From Alphaproteobacteria bacterium (lineage in GTDB: Bacteria > Pseudomonadota > Alphaproteobacteria > Caulobacterales > Caulobacteraceae), in assembly GCA_018895795.1 (NCBI GenBank), contig JAHINZ010000370.1:1-6610 (forward strand): DNA of 6,610 nucleotides, written 5' to 3'. The notes below the pieces were generated by a model that was given only the letters and a program-made list of their open reading frames with translations, searched no databases and was not told where the DNA came from. Each line of letters starts with the position of its first letter. The first letter of the stretch is position 1. The translations under genes and the position numbers were made by a program. Positions 1 to 5,370 of the stretch are shown piece by piece.

Positions 1-65
1 CACCAAGCCAGCAGCACCGTAGTGGCCGTCAATATCCAAAGCAGCGGCGCGATAAGTTGTAACAT
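1..65 (-). CDS. Partial N-terminus of a probable small membrane protein (runs off left edge)
   Basis: An ATG on the minus strand at 65-63 opens a frame that stays open to the window edge. The 21 codons read MLQLIAPLLWILTATTVLLA followed by W, which is almost entirely hydrophobic and looks like an N-terminal membrane segment or uncleaved signal anchor. A purine-rich TTAGGGG lies about 8 nt upstream and could be the ribosome binding site, but it falls inside the 3' arm of the hairpin at 71-96. The gene lies 64 bp downstream of the 112-residue gene on the same strand, so it may be a second cistron. The family cannot be recognised from 21 residues. The call rests only on hydrophobicity, start codon and spacing, and the frame could be fortuitous. 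Confidence 0.42.
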   Translation of the reverse strand, partial: MLQLIAPLLWILTATTVLLAW

Positions 66-70
66 AGCAA

Positions 71-96
71 AGGCCCCTAACTCACATTAGGGGCCT
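71..96 (-). terminator. 10-bp perfect hairpin downstream of the small minus-strand gene
   Basis: AGGCCCCTAA (71-80) and TTAGGGGCCT (87-96) form a perfect 10-bp stem with a 6-nt loop, CTCACA. Read on the minus strand it lies 34 nt beyond the stop codon at 130 and is followed by TTTGCTATGTT, a weak U-rich tail. It therefore fits an intrinsic terminator for the 112-residue gene. The plus-strand side (CGCGAAG) has no T tract. The GGGG of the 3' arm is also the only Shine-Dalgarno-like sequence for the ATG at 65, so an intercistronic structure that controls translation is an alternative. Confidence 0.6.
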
Positions 97-129
97 CGCG
101 AAGTTAAAGTATTGCAACGATCGCGTGAG

Positions 130-468
130 TTAGCTCACTTCGCGCAGCTCTGTGGCCTGGCCGCGAACGGCGTCCTGCGACTTGTCCTCGATGCCGGCCA
201 GCTTCGTACGGATGCCGATACGCAGCTTCACGTCGTTGAGTTCATTGTGCATTTCAACCATGGCCGAGCGGGCCTGGCCCAGGGCGGCGAGGGCCTCGAC
301 CAGCTTGGCGCTGGCGCGATCGCCGACAACGGCCGAGAGGCCGATGTCCTTGCGAGCCTTCAGCATGTCCGCAATCAGTTCGGCGGCTTCCATCATCGCC
401 GTGTCCACGGCGTTTTCCGTCGCGAACAACTTGGTCGCGACACGTTGTGCAACAAAGACCTTTTCCAT
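130..468 (-). CDS. Small helical protein of unknown function, divergent from the histidine kinase
   Basis: This 112-residue protein starts with MEKVFVAQRVATKLFATE and ends with TELREVS. I do not recognise a named family. It has no signal peptide, membrane segment or cysteine. The sequence is rich in Ala, Glu, Lys, Leu and Met, with heptad-like hydrophobic spacing around residues 20-45 and 55-95. This suggests a cytoplasmic bundle of two or three helices. The start is supported by GGAG 7 nt upstream of the ATG (complement of 476-479), directly next to the CtrA-type box at 481-496. Opposite-strand frames overlap it (112-495 and 152-484), but only this one has a good ribosome binding site, a promoter-like upstream region and a terminator-like hairpin after its stop. 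Its position suggests cell-cycle regulation, which is inference. Confidence 0.82.
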   Translation of the reverse strand: MEKVFVAQRVATKLFATENAVDTAMMEAAELIADMLKARKDIGLSAVVGDRASAKLVEALAALGQARSAMVEMHNELNDVKLRIGIRTKLAGIEDKSQDAVRGQATELREVS

Positions 469-480
469 GCCCGTACTCCG

Positions 481-496
481 TTAAGAAACTATTAAC
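481..496. promoter_or_regulatory. CtrA-type binding box, TTAA-N7-TTAAC
   Basis: TTAAGAAACTATTAAC is an exact match to the full CtrA consensus TTAA-N7-TTAAC. Because base 480 is G, the site reads GTTAA-N7-TTAAC and also matches on the opposite strand. It sits 13 bp upstream of the minus-strand start codon (468), touching its Shine-Dalgarno sequence, and 140 bp upstream of the kinase start. That close to the minus-strand gene, binding would more naturally block transcription or force a nearly leaderless start. For the kinase it could serve as an activator site at about -35, with GGTAAATC (500-507) as the -10. The match is seen; binding and direction of effect are inferred. Confidence 0.65.
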
Positions 497-540
497 GAAG
501 GTAAATCACGTCTTAACGAATAGGCAACAGGAAACACGCC

Positions 541-555
541 CTAACGTTGTTTTAA
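541..555 (-). promoter_or_regulatory. Near-consensus second CtrA-type box
   Basis: On the minus strand this reads TTAA-AACAACG-TTAG, one base away from TTAA-N7-TTAA. It lies 73 bp upstream of the minus-strand gene. The sequence TATTCG (complement of 521-526) follows at a distance compatible with a -10 for that gene. It could be the activating site, with the perfect box at 481-496 acting downstream of the transcription start. A match of this quality can occur by chance in AT-rich sequence. Confidence 0.35.
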
Positions 556-635
556 GGCTCCCGGCGCCTCGCCTTGGAAGCGAAGCGTTAGGAAAACCCC
601 TGCTAAATGAAGGCCAATGTTCACCGGGACGGCCC

Positions 636-2543
636 ATGCCTGAACCGCTCCGCAGCACCGACGCCCCAACGCATGCGCCCCTCCAGGCGCAGATCGCGGG
701 CGTTGCGCTGATCACGACGGTCATCGCCCTGATCGCCGCCTGCGCCTGCTTCATGCTCCAGCAATGGAGCGTCGCGCGTCAGGAAGCCCGCGCCAATCAC
801 GAGGTCCTCGCCCAGATGGTCGCGGCCGGAGCGGCCGCGCCCTTGGCCGCCGGCGATGTGACCGGCGTTCGCAACGCCCTGGCCGCCGTCGACCGCGCGC
901 CGCACGTGGCCGGCGTGAAAATCACCGACCTCCAGGGTCGCGTGATCGCCCAGGTCGGGGCCGCTCCGCAGGCCAATGGCGTCGGCAAGTCGACCCAGAC
1001 TCTGTCCAAGAAGATCCTGCTGGACGGTCGTCAGGTCGGCGCCCTGTCCCTGGTGGCGCGCGAGCCGCGTCTGGAGCAGATCCTGGCCCGCGACCTGGCG
1101 CTGACCGGCGCCCTGTTTTTCGGATCGGCGGGCCTGGCGATCCTGCTGGCCAATGGTCTGGCGCGCCGCATGACCCGTCCCATGCAGCGTCTGACCGAGG
1201 CGATGCAAAGGGTGGCCGCCGACGGTCACTTTCAACCGGTCGAGCAGACGACCGAGGACGACGTCTTTCAGAGCCTGACCGAAAGCTTCAACCAGCTGGT
1301 GTCGCGGCTGGAGCACAACGATAACGACCTGCGCCGCGTGATGACCGATCTGGTCCGGGCCCGTGACGAGGCCAATACCGCCAACGTCCTGAAATCTCAC
1401 TTCCTGGCCAATATGAGCCACGAGATCCGCACCCCGTTGAACGGCGTCCTGGCCATGGCCGAGGTCATGGCGATGGACCCCCTCGACCCCGCCCAGCGGG
1501 AACGCCTGTCGGTGATCCGCGAATCGGGTGGTCTGCTGCTGGCGGTGCTGAACGACGTGCTCGACCTGTCGAAGATCGAGGCCGGGCGGCTGGAGCTGAC
1601 GGACAAGGACTTCGATCTATCGGCGCTGGCCGTGTCCCTGCGCGACAGCTTCGCGGGCCAGGCGCGCAGCCAGGGCCTCGCCTTCGACGTCGGGGTCGCC
1701 CCCGAAGCCCAGGGCGCGTGGCGCGGCGATGCCGACCGCCTGCGCCAGATCCTCGGAAACCTGGTCTCCAACGCCCTGAAGTTCACCTTGCAGGGCGCCG
1801 TGGCCGTACGGTTCGCCTCCGCCGAGGACGGTTCGGGCCTCCGAATCGACGTGACTGACACCGGTATCGGCATCTCGGCCGAGATTCAGACCCGGCTGTT
1901 TGACAAGTTCGTTCAGGCCGACAGCTCCACGACGCGGCGGTTCGGCGGCTCCGGCCTGGGCCTGGCCATCTGCCGTGAACTGGCGGCCTTGATGGGCGGC
2001 GCCATTTCGGTGCAAAGCCGCGAGGGTCAGGGCTCCACGTTCACGGTCGTTCTGGCCATGCCCCGGGGACAGGACGCCGTTTCGGTCGCGGCCTTGCCTG
2101 CGGCCGCCCTCCCGGAGACCGTCCTTCCGGCCGCCGCGACACGCTCCCGCCCCCGCGTCCTGGCCGCCGACGACAATCCGACCAACCAGAAGGTCCTCGC
2201 CGCCATCCTGGCGCCGCTGGGGGCCGAGGTTGAACTGGTCGCCGACGGCGCGGCCTGTATCGAGGCCTGGAAGCGCGGGGGTCACGACATCATCCTGATG
2301 GACATTCACATGCCGGGCATGGACGGCGTGGAGGCCGCCAGGACGATCCGCGATCTCGAACGCGCCGAGGGCCGTCCGCGCATCCCGATCGTGGCGGTCA
2401 CCGCCAGCGCCCTGGCCCATCAGGTCGAGGGTTACCTGGCCGCCGGCATGGACGGCCATGTCGCCAAGCCGATCGAGGTCACCAAGCTGTATGCGGCGAT
2501 CGAGACGGCCATGACCGCCGCGCGGCTCGCCGACGCGGCCTAA
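636..2543 (+). CDS. Hybrid sensor histidine kinase with CHASE8-like sensor and C-terminal receiver
   Basis: Inner-membrane two-component hybrid kinase of 635 residues from the ATG at 636. Layout by residue: membrane segment 18-40; extracytoplasmic region about 45-152 whose first half (LAQMVAAGAAAPLAAGDVTG onward, then DLQGRVIAQ) resembles CHASE8 sensor domains; membrane segment 154-175; HAMP about 175-228; HisKA about 253-318 with phosphoacceptor His262 in NMSHEIRTPLNG; HATPase with N box around QILGNLVSNA (371-380), DTGIGI (408-413), FDKFVQAD and GGSGLGL (437-443); an Ala/Pro-rich linker 478-505; and a receiver 506-625 with Asp512-Asp513, phosphoacceptor Asp556 in LMDIHMPG, Thr589 and Lys611. 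All key residues are present. No Hpt domain is fused. The frame extends upstream to an ATG at 447, but that would run through the CtrA box and the neighbour's start. The ATG at 636, with GGGACGG just upstream, is preferred. The ligand and downstream partner are unknown. Confidence 0.93.
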   Translation: MPEPLRSTDAPTHAPLQAQIAGVALITTVIALIAACACFMLQQWSVARQEARANHEVLAQMVAAGAAAPLAAGDVTGVRNALAAVDRAPHVAGVKITDLQGRVIAQVGAAPQANGVGKSTQTLSKKILLDGRQVGALSLVAREPRLEQILARDLALTGALFFGSAGLAILLANGLARRMTRPMQRLTEAMQRVAADGHFQPVEQTTEDDVFQSLTESFNQLVSRLEHNDNDLRRVMTDLVRARDEANTANVLKSHFLANMSHEIRTPLNGVLAMAEVMAMDPLDPAQRERLSVIRESGGLLLAVLNDVLDLSKIEAGRLELTDKDFDLSALAVSLRDSFAGQARSQGLAFDVGVAPEAQGAWRGDADRLRQILGNLVSNALKFTLQGAVAVRFASAEDGSGLRIDVTDTGIGISAEIQTRLFDKFVQADSSTTRRFGGSGLGLAICRELAALMGGAISVQSREGQGSTFTVVLAMPRGQDAVSVAALPAAALPETVLPAAATRSRPRVLAADDNPTNQKVLAAILAPLGAEVELVADGAACIEAWKRGGHDIILMDIHMPGMDGVEAARTIRDLERAEGRPRIPIVAVTASALAHQVEGYLAAGMDGHVAKPIEVTKLYAAIETAMTAARLADAA

Positions 2544-2667
2544 GCCGCCGCGGTCGCCAACCTGAACGCCAGACAACGAGCGGCTCAGAACCGCTTCAGG
2601 CGGCACATGGTTTCCTGGGCTCAACGTCGTCCAACGCGGCGACGGACAGTCCAAGAGGAACCGACCG

Positions 2668-3015
2668 ATGAAAAAATTCTGGCTTTCCATCACGGCGGTC
2701 TCGGCCCTGGCCGCCGCCACCGTTGTCCCCGCCGTCGCCTCCGCCCAGTCGATCAACCAGCGCCAGGCCATGCTTGAGCGCCGGATCGAACAAGGTCAGC
2801 GCAGCGGCGCCTTGACCCGAAGCGAAGCCAACCGCCTGCGCGGTCAGTTGCACGAAACCGCCCGACTGGAGGCGCGCTATCGTCACGGCGGGTTGACCGG
2901 CTGGGAACGCGCCGACCTGGATCGTCGCTTCGACCGCATCAGCACCCAGATCCGCATCGAACGCCATGATCGCGACTATGGCGCGGGCTACGGCCACGGC
3001 CCCCGTCGCTGGTAG
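2668..3015 (+). CDS. Small exported protein with duplicated G-x-L-T-x2-E motif
   Basis: This 115-residue protein begins MKKFWLSITAVSALAAATVV and has a classical signal peptide, with probable cleavage after ASA at residue 26. The mature part is about 89 residues, strongly basic and helical. It contains two similar units: GALTRSEANRL (47-57) and GGLTGWERADL (74-84), 27 residues apart. Each reads G-x-L-T-x-x-E-x-x-x-L. The C-terminus is rich in Gly, Tyr, His and Arg (RDYGAGYGHGPRRW). Similar short secreted proteins with LT-x-x-E helical units are common in Proteobacteria and mostly lack a known function; a loose likeness to periplasmic Spy/CpxP-type helical proteins is possible but unproven. The start is supported by AGAGGA (2654-2659) 8 nt upstream. 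It follows the kinase by 124 bp on the same strand, so its transcription may be separate. Confidence 0.85.
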   Translation: MKKFWLSITAVSALAAATVVPAVASAQSINQRQAMLERRIEQGQRSGALTRSEANRLRGQLHETARLEARYRHGGLTGWERADLDRRFDRISTQIRIERHDRDYGAGYGHGPRRW

Positions 3016-3027
3016 ACGCCCCGCCGA

Positions 3028-3849
3028 TCAGACCGGCTCCAGCCGGAGCCGGCTTTCCATCACGGTGACGCCGCGGCCGCGCAACAGAACGCGCGCGCCG
3101 CGGTTTTCGCCGTCCAGGTCCCCGCCCCGCCCCGGATAGGCCTGGTGGAAGCTGACGACCTGGCGCCCGAGCCGTTCGGCGAACAACGGCGTCAGGATGC
3201 AATGGGCCGAGCCCGTCGTCGGATCCTCGGGGATGCCGAAGCCCGGCGCGAAAAAGCGGCTGACCACCTGATAGGGTCGGCCCGGATCGGCCAGGGCGAC
3301 CACCACGGTCTGACCGGGCCCGCCGGTCGCCTCGCCCGCGATGCCGTTGAGCGCCGCGAGGTCCGGCTTGAGCCCTCGCACGGTCGCTTCGTCCTGCAAC
3401 ACCGCCACCAGATAGGCCCCGGCCCACATCTCGACCGGTTCGACGCCCAGGGCCGCGGCGAGGCCTTCGGGAACCGAGGTCCGGCGCGGCGGGTCGGCCG
3501 GGAAATCCATCTCCAGCCGCTCGCCGTCGCGCCGCACGGTCAGCGGCCCCGACAGGGTGTCGAAGGTCAGCCGCGCGACCGCGACGCCGAGCTCGAAAAA
3601 CAGCGCATGAGCCGCCGCCAGGGTGGCGTGGCCGCACAGCGGCGCTTCCAGGGCGGGCGTGAACCAGCGCAGGCCAAAGCGCGCCGGATCGGCGGTCTTG
3701 AGCAGAAAGGCCGTCTCGGCCTGATTGTTCTCGCCCGCCAAAGCCTGCATCCAGCCCGCCGAGGGCCAGCGGTCGAAGGGCTCGACCACGCAGGCGGGGT
3801 TGCCCCTGAACGGGGCGGCGGCGAAGGCGTCGATGGTCCACTGGCGCAT
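3028..3849 (-). CDS. PhzF-family isomerase/epimerase-like protein
   Basis: A 273-residue protein of the PhzF superfamily (two similar diaminopimelate-epimerase-like halves), close to the usual family length. Family signatures are in order: FRGNPACVV near the N-terminus, NNQAETAFLL with Glu45, RWFTPALEAPLCGHATLAAA with His74, and GIPEDPTTGSAHC with Asp209. These match the residues (Glu45, His74, Asp208) placed at the active site in PhzF of phenazine biosynthesis. No phenazine genes are nearby, so the substrate is unknown; most such proteins in non-phenazine bacteria are uncharacterised cytoplasmic enzymes. The ATG at 3849 is chosen because AGGGA lies 8 nt upstream and the protein then begins MRQWTIDAFAAAPF, as is normal for the family. 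A GTG at 3903 in frame would add 18 residues without family likeness. The gene is convergent with the exported-protein gene, with 12 bp between the stops. Confidence 0.93.
   Translation of the reverse strand: MRQWTIDAFAAAPFRGNPACVVEPFDRWPSAGWMQALAGENNQAETAFLLKTADPARFGLRWFTPALEAPLCGHATLAAAHALFFELGVAVARLTFDTLSGPLTVRRDGERLEMDFPADPPRRTSVPEGLAAALGVEPVEMWAGAYLVAVLQDEATVRGLKPDLAALNGIAGEATGGPGQTVVVALADPGRPYQVVSRFFAPGFGIPEDPTTGSAHCILTPLFAERLGRQVVSFHQAYPGRGGDLDGENRGARVLLRGRGVTVMESRLRLEPV
3033..3052 (+). terminator. Hairpin 17 bp past the exported-protein gene, inside the PhzF-family 3' end
   Basis: CCGGCTCC (3033-3040) and GGAGCCGG (3045-3052) form a perfect 8-bp GC-rich stem with an AGCC loop, followed on the plus strand by CTTTCC. 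It could be an intrinsic terminator for the plus-strand gene ending at 3015, with only a poor U tract. It also encodes the last residues of the PhzF-family protein on the other strand, so the symmetry may partly be a coding coincidence. Confidence 0.4.
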
Positions 3850-3917
3850 GGCGCGGATCCCTGAAACGAATGACGTCGACGGGGATATTTCCGATTGATC
3901 CACAGAGCAAAGCTTAC

Positions 3918-3938
3918 ATTGTCATGGTGACAATTGTC
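3918..3938. promoter_or_regulatory. Operator-like palindrome upstream of the PhzF-family gene
   Basis: ATTGTCA (3918-3924) and TGACAAT (3928-3934) form a perfect 7-bp inverted repeat around TGG. The right arm overlaps a second palindrome, GACAATTGTC (3929-3938). In all there are three ATTGTC/GACAAT half-sites in 21 bp. The cluster is AT-rich against a GC-rich background, lies just after the nucleotidyltransferase stop, and is about 70 bp upstream of the PhzF-family start. On the minus strand TTGTCAC inside it resembles a -35 element, but the -10 is unclear. There is no U tract, so a protein-binding site is more likely than a terminator. The regulator is unknown. Confidence 0.45.
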
Positions 3939-3939
3939 C

Positions 3940-4527
3940 TCAGTCGCCCTCCACCGTGATCTCCGGCCAGCGGGCCTGGGCCGAGGCCGTGGTCCGCGTC
4001 CAGCCGCCCGCCCCTTTGAGCCGCAAGGGATTGGGCCGCAGATGCAAGGCGAACAGATCCTCCAGACCGAAGGGTGCGAACACGCTGAGACGGTCATCGG
4101 CCTCCATCCGCACGCCGACACAGAAGGCGGTGGCGACGAAACGCTTCAGGGCCGCGGCGCTGGACTCCAGCGGCGGATAGGGCTCGTCGCCGCCGAACTT
4201 GGCCGCGAACCACAGATGCACCCGAGCCTGGTTGCGCACCTCGACCAGATCGCGCAGCGGCGGCTGGAAGGCGGCGGCCACCCGCCGGATGACGACATCC
4301 TCGGCCGCATAGGAGGTGTCCGAGGCGTCGTGATAGGCGACGTCGTAATCCTTGATGCCGTAGTCGGGCGCCCGGCCGGTCAGGTGGTTCCACACCGGCT
4401 GATAGATCGCGCCGGAAAAGATCATCGCGTCGGGCAAGGCCAGGTCGCGCACGGTGCGCAGCACCGCCATCGTGGTCGGCACGCCACGCACGATGGCGAT
4501 CAGCCGGGATTCGAGCCCCGCCGTCAT
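3940..4527 (-). CDS. Nucleotidyltransferase-like protein (DUF925/NTP_transf_6 type)
   Basis: A 195-residue protein that I recognise as the bacterial nucleotidyltransferase-like family earlier called DUF925. Signatures: FSGAIYQPVWNHLTGR (37-52), GIKDYDVAYHD (57-67) with the paired acidic residues Asp60 and Asp62 expected of a nucleotidyltransferase-fold metal site, SYAAEDVVIRR (72-82), VEVRNQARVHLW (95-106), YPPLESS (117-123) and APFGLEDLFALHLRPNP (151-167). The full family length is present. The reaction and substrate of this family are not established to my knowledge. Its ATG overlaps the thiD stop codon (ATGA, 4524-4527), and no good Shine-Dalgarno sequence precedes it, so translation is probably coupled to thiD. 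Co-expression with thiD hints at a metabolic link, but operon membership alone does not prove one. Confidence 0.9.
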   Translation of the reverse strand: MTAGLESRLIAIVRGVPTTMAVLRTVRDLALPDAMIFSGAIYQPVWNHLTGRAPDYGIKDYDVAYHDASDTSYAAEDVVIRRVAAAFQPPLRDLVEVRNQARVHLWFAAKFGGDEPYPPLESSAAALKRFVATAFCVGVRMEADDRLSVFAPFGLEDLFALHLRPNPLRLKGAGGWTRTTASAQARWPEITVEGD

Positions 4528-5360
4528 CGACGCAGCGTCCAGCCGTGGTCCAGCGGCCCGTGGCCCGCGCCCAGGCCCGGCGCGCGCAGCATGGCCTCGT
4601 GGACATAGTTCCAGGCCCGCGCCACCGCCTGCTCCAGCGGCAGGCCCTGGGCCAGGCCCGTCGCGCAGGCCGAGGCCAGGGTGCAGCCGGTGCCGTGGGT
4701 GTGGCGGGTGTCGATCCGCTCGCCCTCGAACGTCGTCTCGCCGGTGGGGGTCATCAGCACGTCGACGACGCGGTCGGCGGCCCCATCGTTTGAAAAAATG
4801 TGGCCGCCCTTCATCAGCACCGCCTTGGCGCCCAGGGCCAGCAAGGCCTCGCCGGCCCGGCGCAGGTCGTCAATGGTCTGCACCGTCAGACCGGTGAGAG
4901 CGGCGGCCTCGGGCGCGTTGGGGGTCAGCAGCGCCGCGCGCGGGATCATCAGGCTTTTCACCGCCCCGATGGCGGCGTCGGCCAGCAGGCTGGCGCCGCC
5001 CTTGGCCACCATCACCGGATCGACCACCACCGGGATGTCCCGGCCCTGAGCCTTGGCGGCGTAGTCCAGCACGACCGCGACCGTCTCGACCACCCCGACA
5101 TCGCCCAGCATGCCGGTCTTGATCGCGTCGGCGCCGATGTCGTCGAGCACGGCGCGCGCCTGGGCGGCGATGATCTCCAGCGGGATCGGATGCACGCCGG
5201 TGACGCCCAGGGTGTTTTGCACGGTCACCGCCGTGATCGCCGTGGCCGCATAGCCGCCCAGGGCGGTGATGGTCTTGATATCGGCCTGGATCCCCGCGCC
5301 GCCGCCCGAATCCGATCCGGCGATGACCAGGACGCGGCCCTGAAAAGCGATCTGGGTCAT
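4524..5360 (-). CDS. thiD: Hydroxymethylpyrimidine/phosphomethylpyrimidine kinase
   Basis: ThiD, a cytoplasmic ribokinase-fold enzyme that phosphorylates 4-amino-5-hydroxymethyl-2-methylpyrimidine and then its monophosphate. This provides the pyrimidine half of thiamine. At 278 residues it has the normal length. Visible signatures: VIAGSDSGGGAGIQADIKT (12-30) for substrate binding, TAVTVQNTLGV (43-53), KTGMLG (81-86), VVDPVMVAKGG (112-122), LLTPNAPEAAAL (144-155), LMKGGH (182-187) and the phosphate-binding HGTGCTLAS (222-230). The ATG at 5360 is supported by AGGAG 7 nt upstream, overlapping the end of the methyltransferase gene 10 bp away. No ThiE domain is fused and no other thiamine genes are in the window. 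No TPP riboswitch-like sequence was seen directly upstream. Confidence 0.96.
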   Translation of the reverse strand: MTQIAFQGRVLVIAGSDSGGGAGIQADIKTITALGGYAATAITAVTVQNTLGVTGVHPIPLEIIAAQARAVLDDIGADAIKTGMLGDVGVVETVAVVLDYAAKAQGRDIPVVVDPVMVAKGGASLLADAAIGAVKSLMIPRAALLTPNAPEAAALTGLTVQTIDDLRRAGEALLALGAKAVLMKGGHIFSNDGAADRVVDVLMTPTGETTFEGERIDTRHTHGTGCTLASACATGLAQGLPLEQAVARAWNYVHEAMLRAPGLGAGHGPLDHGWTLRR

Positions 5361-5370
5361 GGCGGGGCTC

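Larger units (their letters stand above)
469..635. promoter_or_regulatory. AT-rich divergent promoter region
   Basis: This 167-bp gap separates the start codons of two divergent genes. It is clearly richer in A and T than the flanking coding sequence. It holds TTAA-type motifs at 481-484, 492-495, 513-516 and 552-555. GGTAAATC at 500-507 resembles the Caulobacter housekeeping -10 consensus GCTANAWC with one mismatch, and would direct transcription towards the kinase just downstream of the CtrA-type box. GCTAAATG at 602-609 is another -10-like match, but I see no matching -35. Promoter assignments here are by eye only. Confidence 0.6.

Noticed and set aside
447..635. In-frame 63-residue upstream extension of the histidine kinase
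   Set aside because: It would start inside the divergent gene, translate the CtrA-type box, and give an Arg/Pro-rich sequence with no domain. The ATG at 636 places the first membrane segment at residue 18, as usual.
621..1421. Minus-strand open frame opposite the kinase N-terminal half
   Set aside because: It is a shadow of GC-rich coding sequence: the translation is Gly/Gln/His/Arg-rich without motifs, while the plus strand encodes complete kinase domains.
2535..2548. GCGGC-CTAA-GCCGC hairpin at the kinase stop codon as a terminator
   Set aside because: Only a 5-bp stem, overlapping the stop codon, with no T tract; such short GC stems are expected by chance here.
2657..2661. GGAAC as an ECF/stress sigma -35 element
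   Set aside because: It overlaps the Shine-Dalgarno sequence of the exported-protein gene, and no CGTT-like -10 lies at the expected distance.
1617..2771. 384-codon minus-strand open frame opposite the kinase and the exported-protein start
   Set aside because: It is long but low in complexity and without motifs. It crosses two real genes and the gap between them.
3850..3903. GTG start at 3903 for the PhzF-family protein
   Set aside because: It adds 18 residues unlike the family N-terminus. The ATG at 3849 has a good ribosome binding site and gives Glu45/His74 numbering that matches PhzF.
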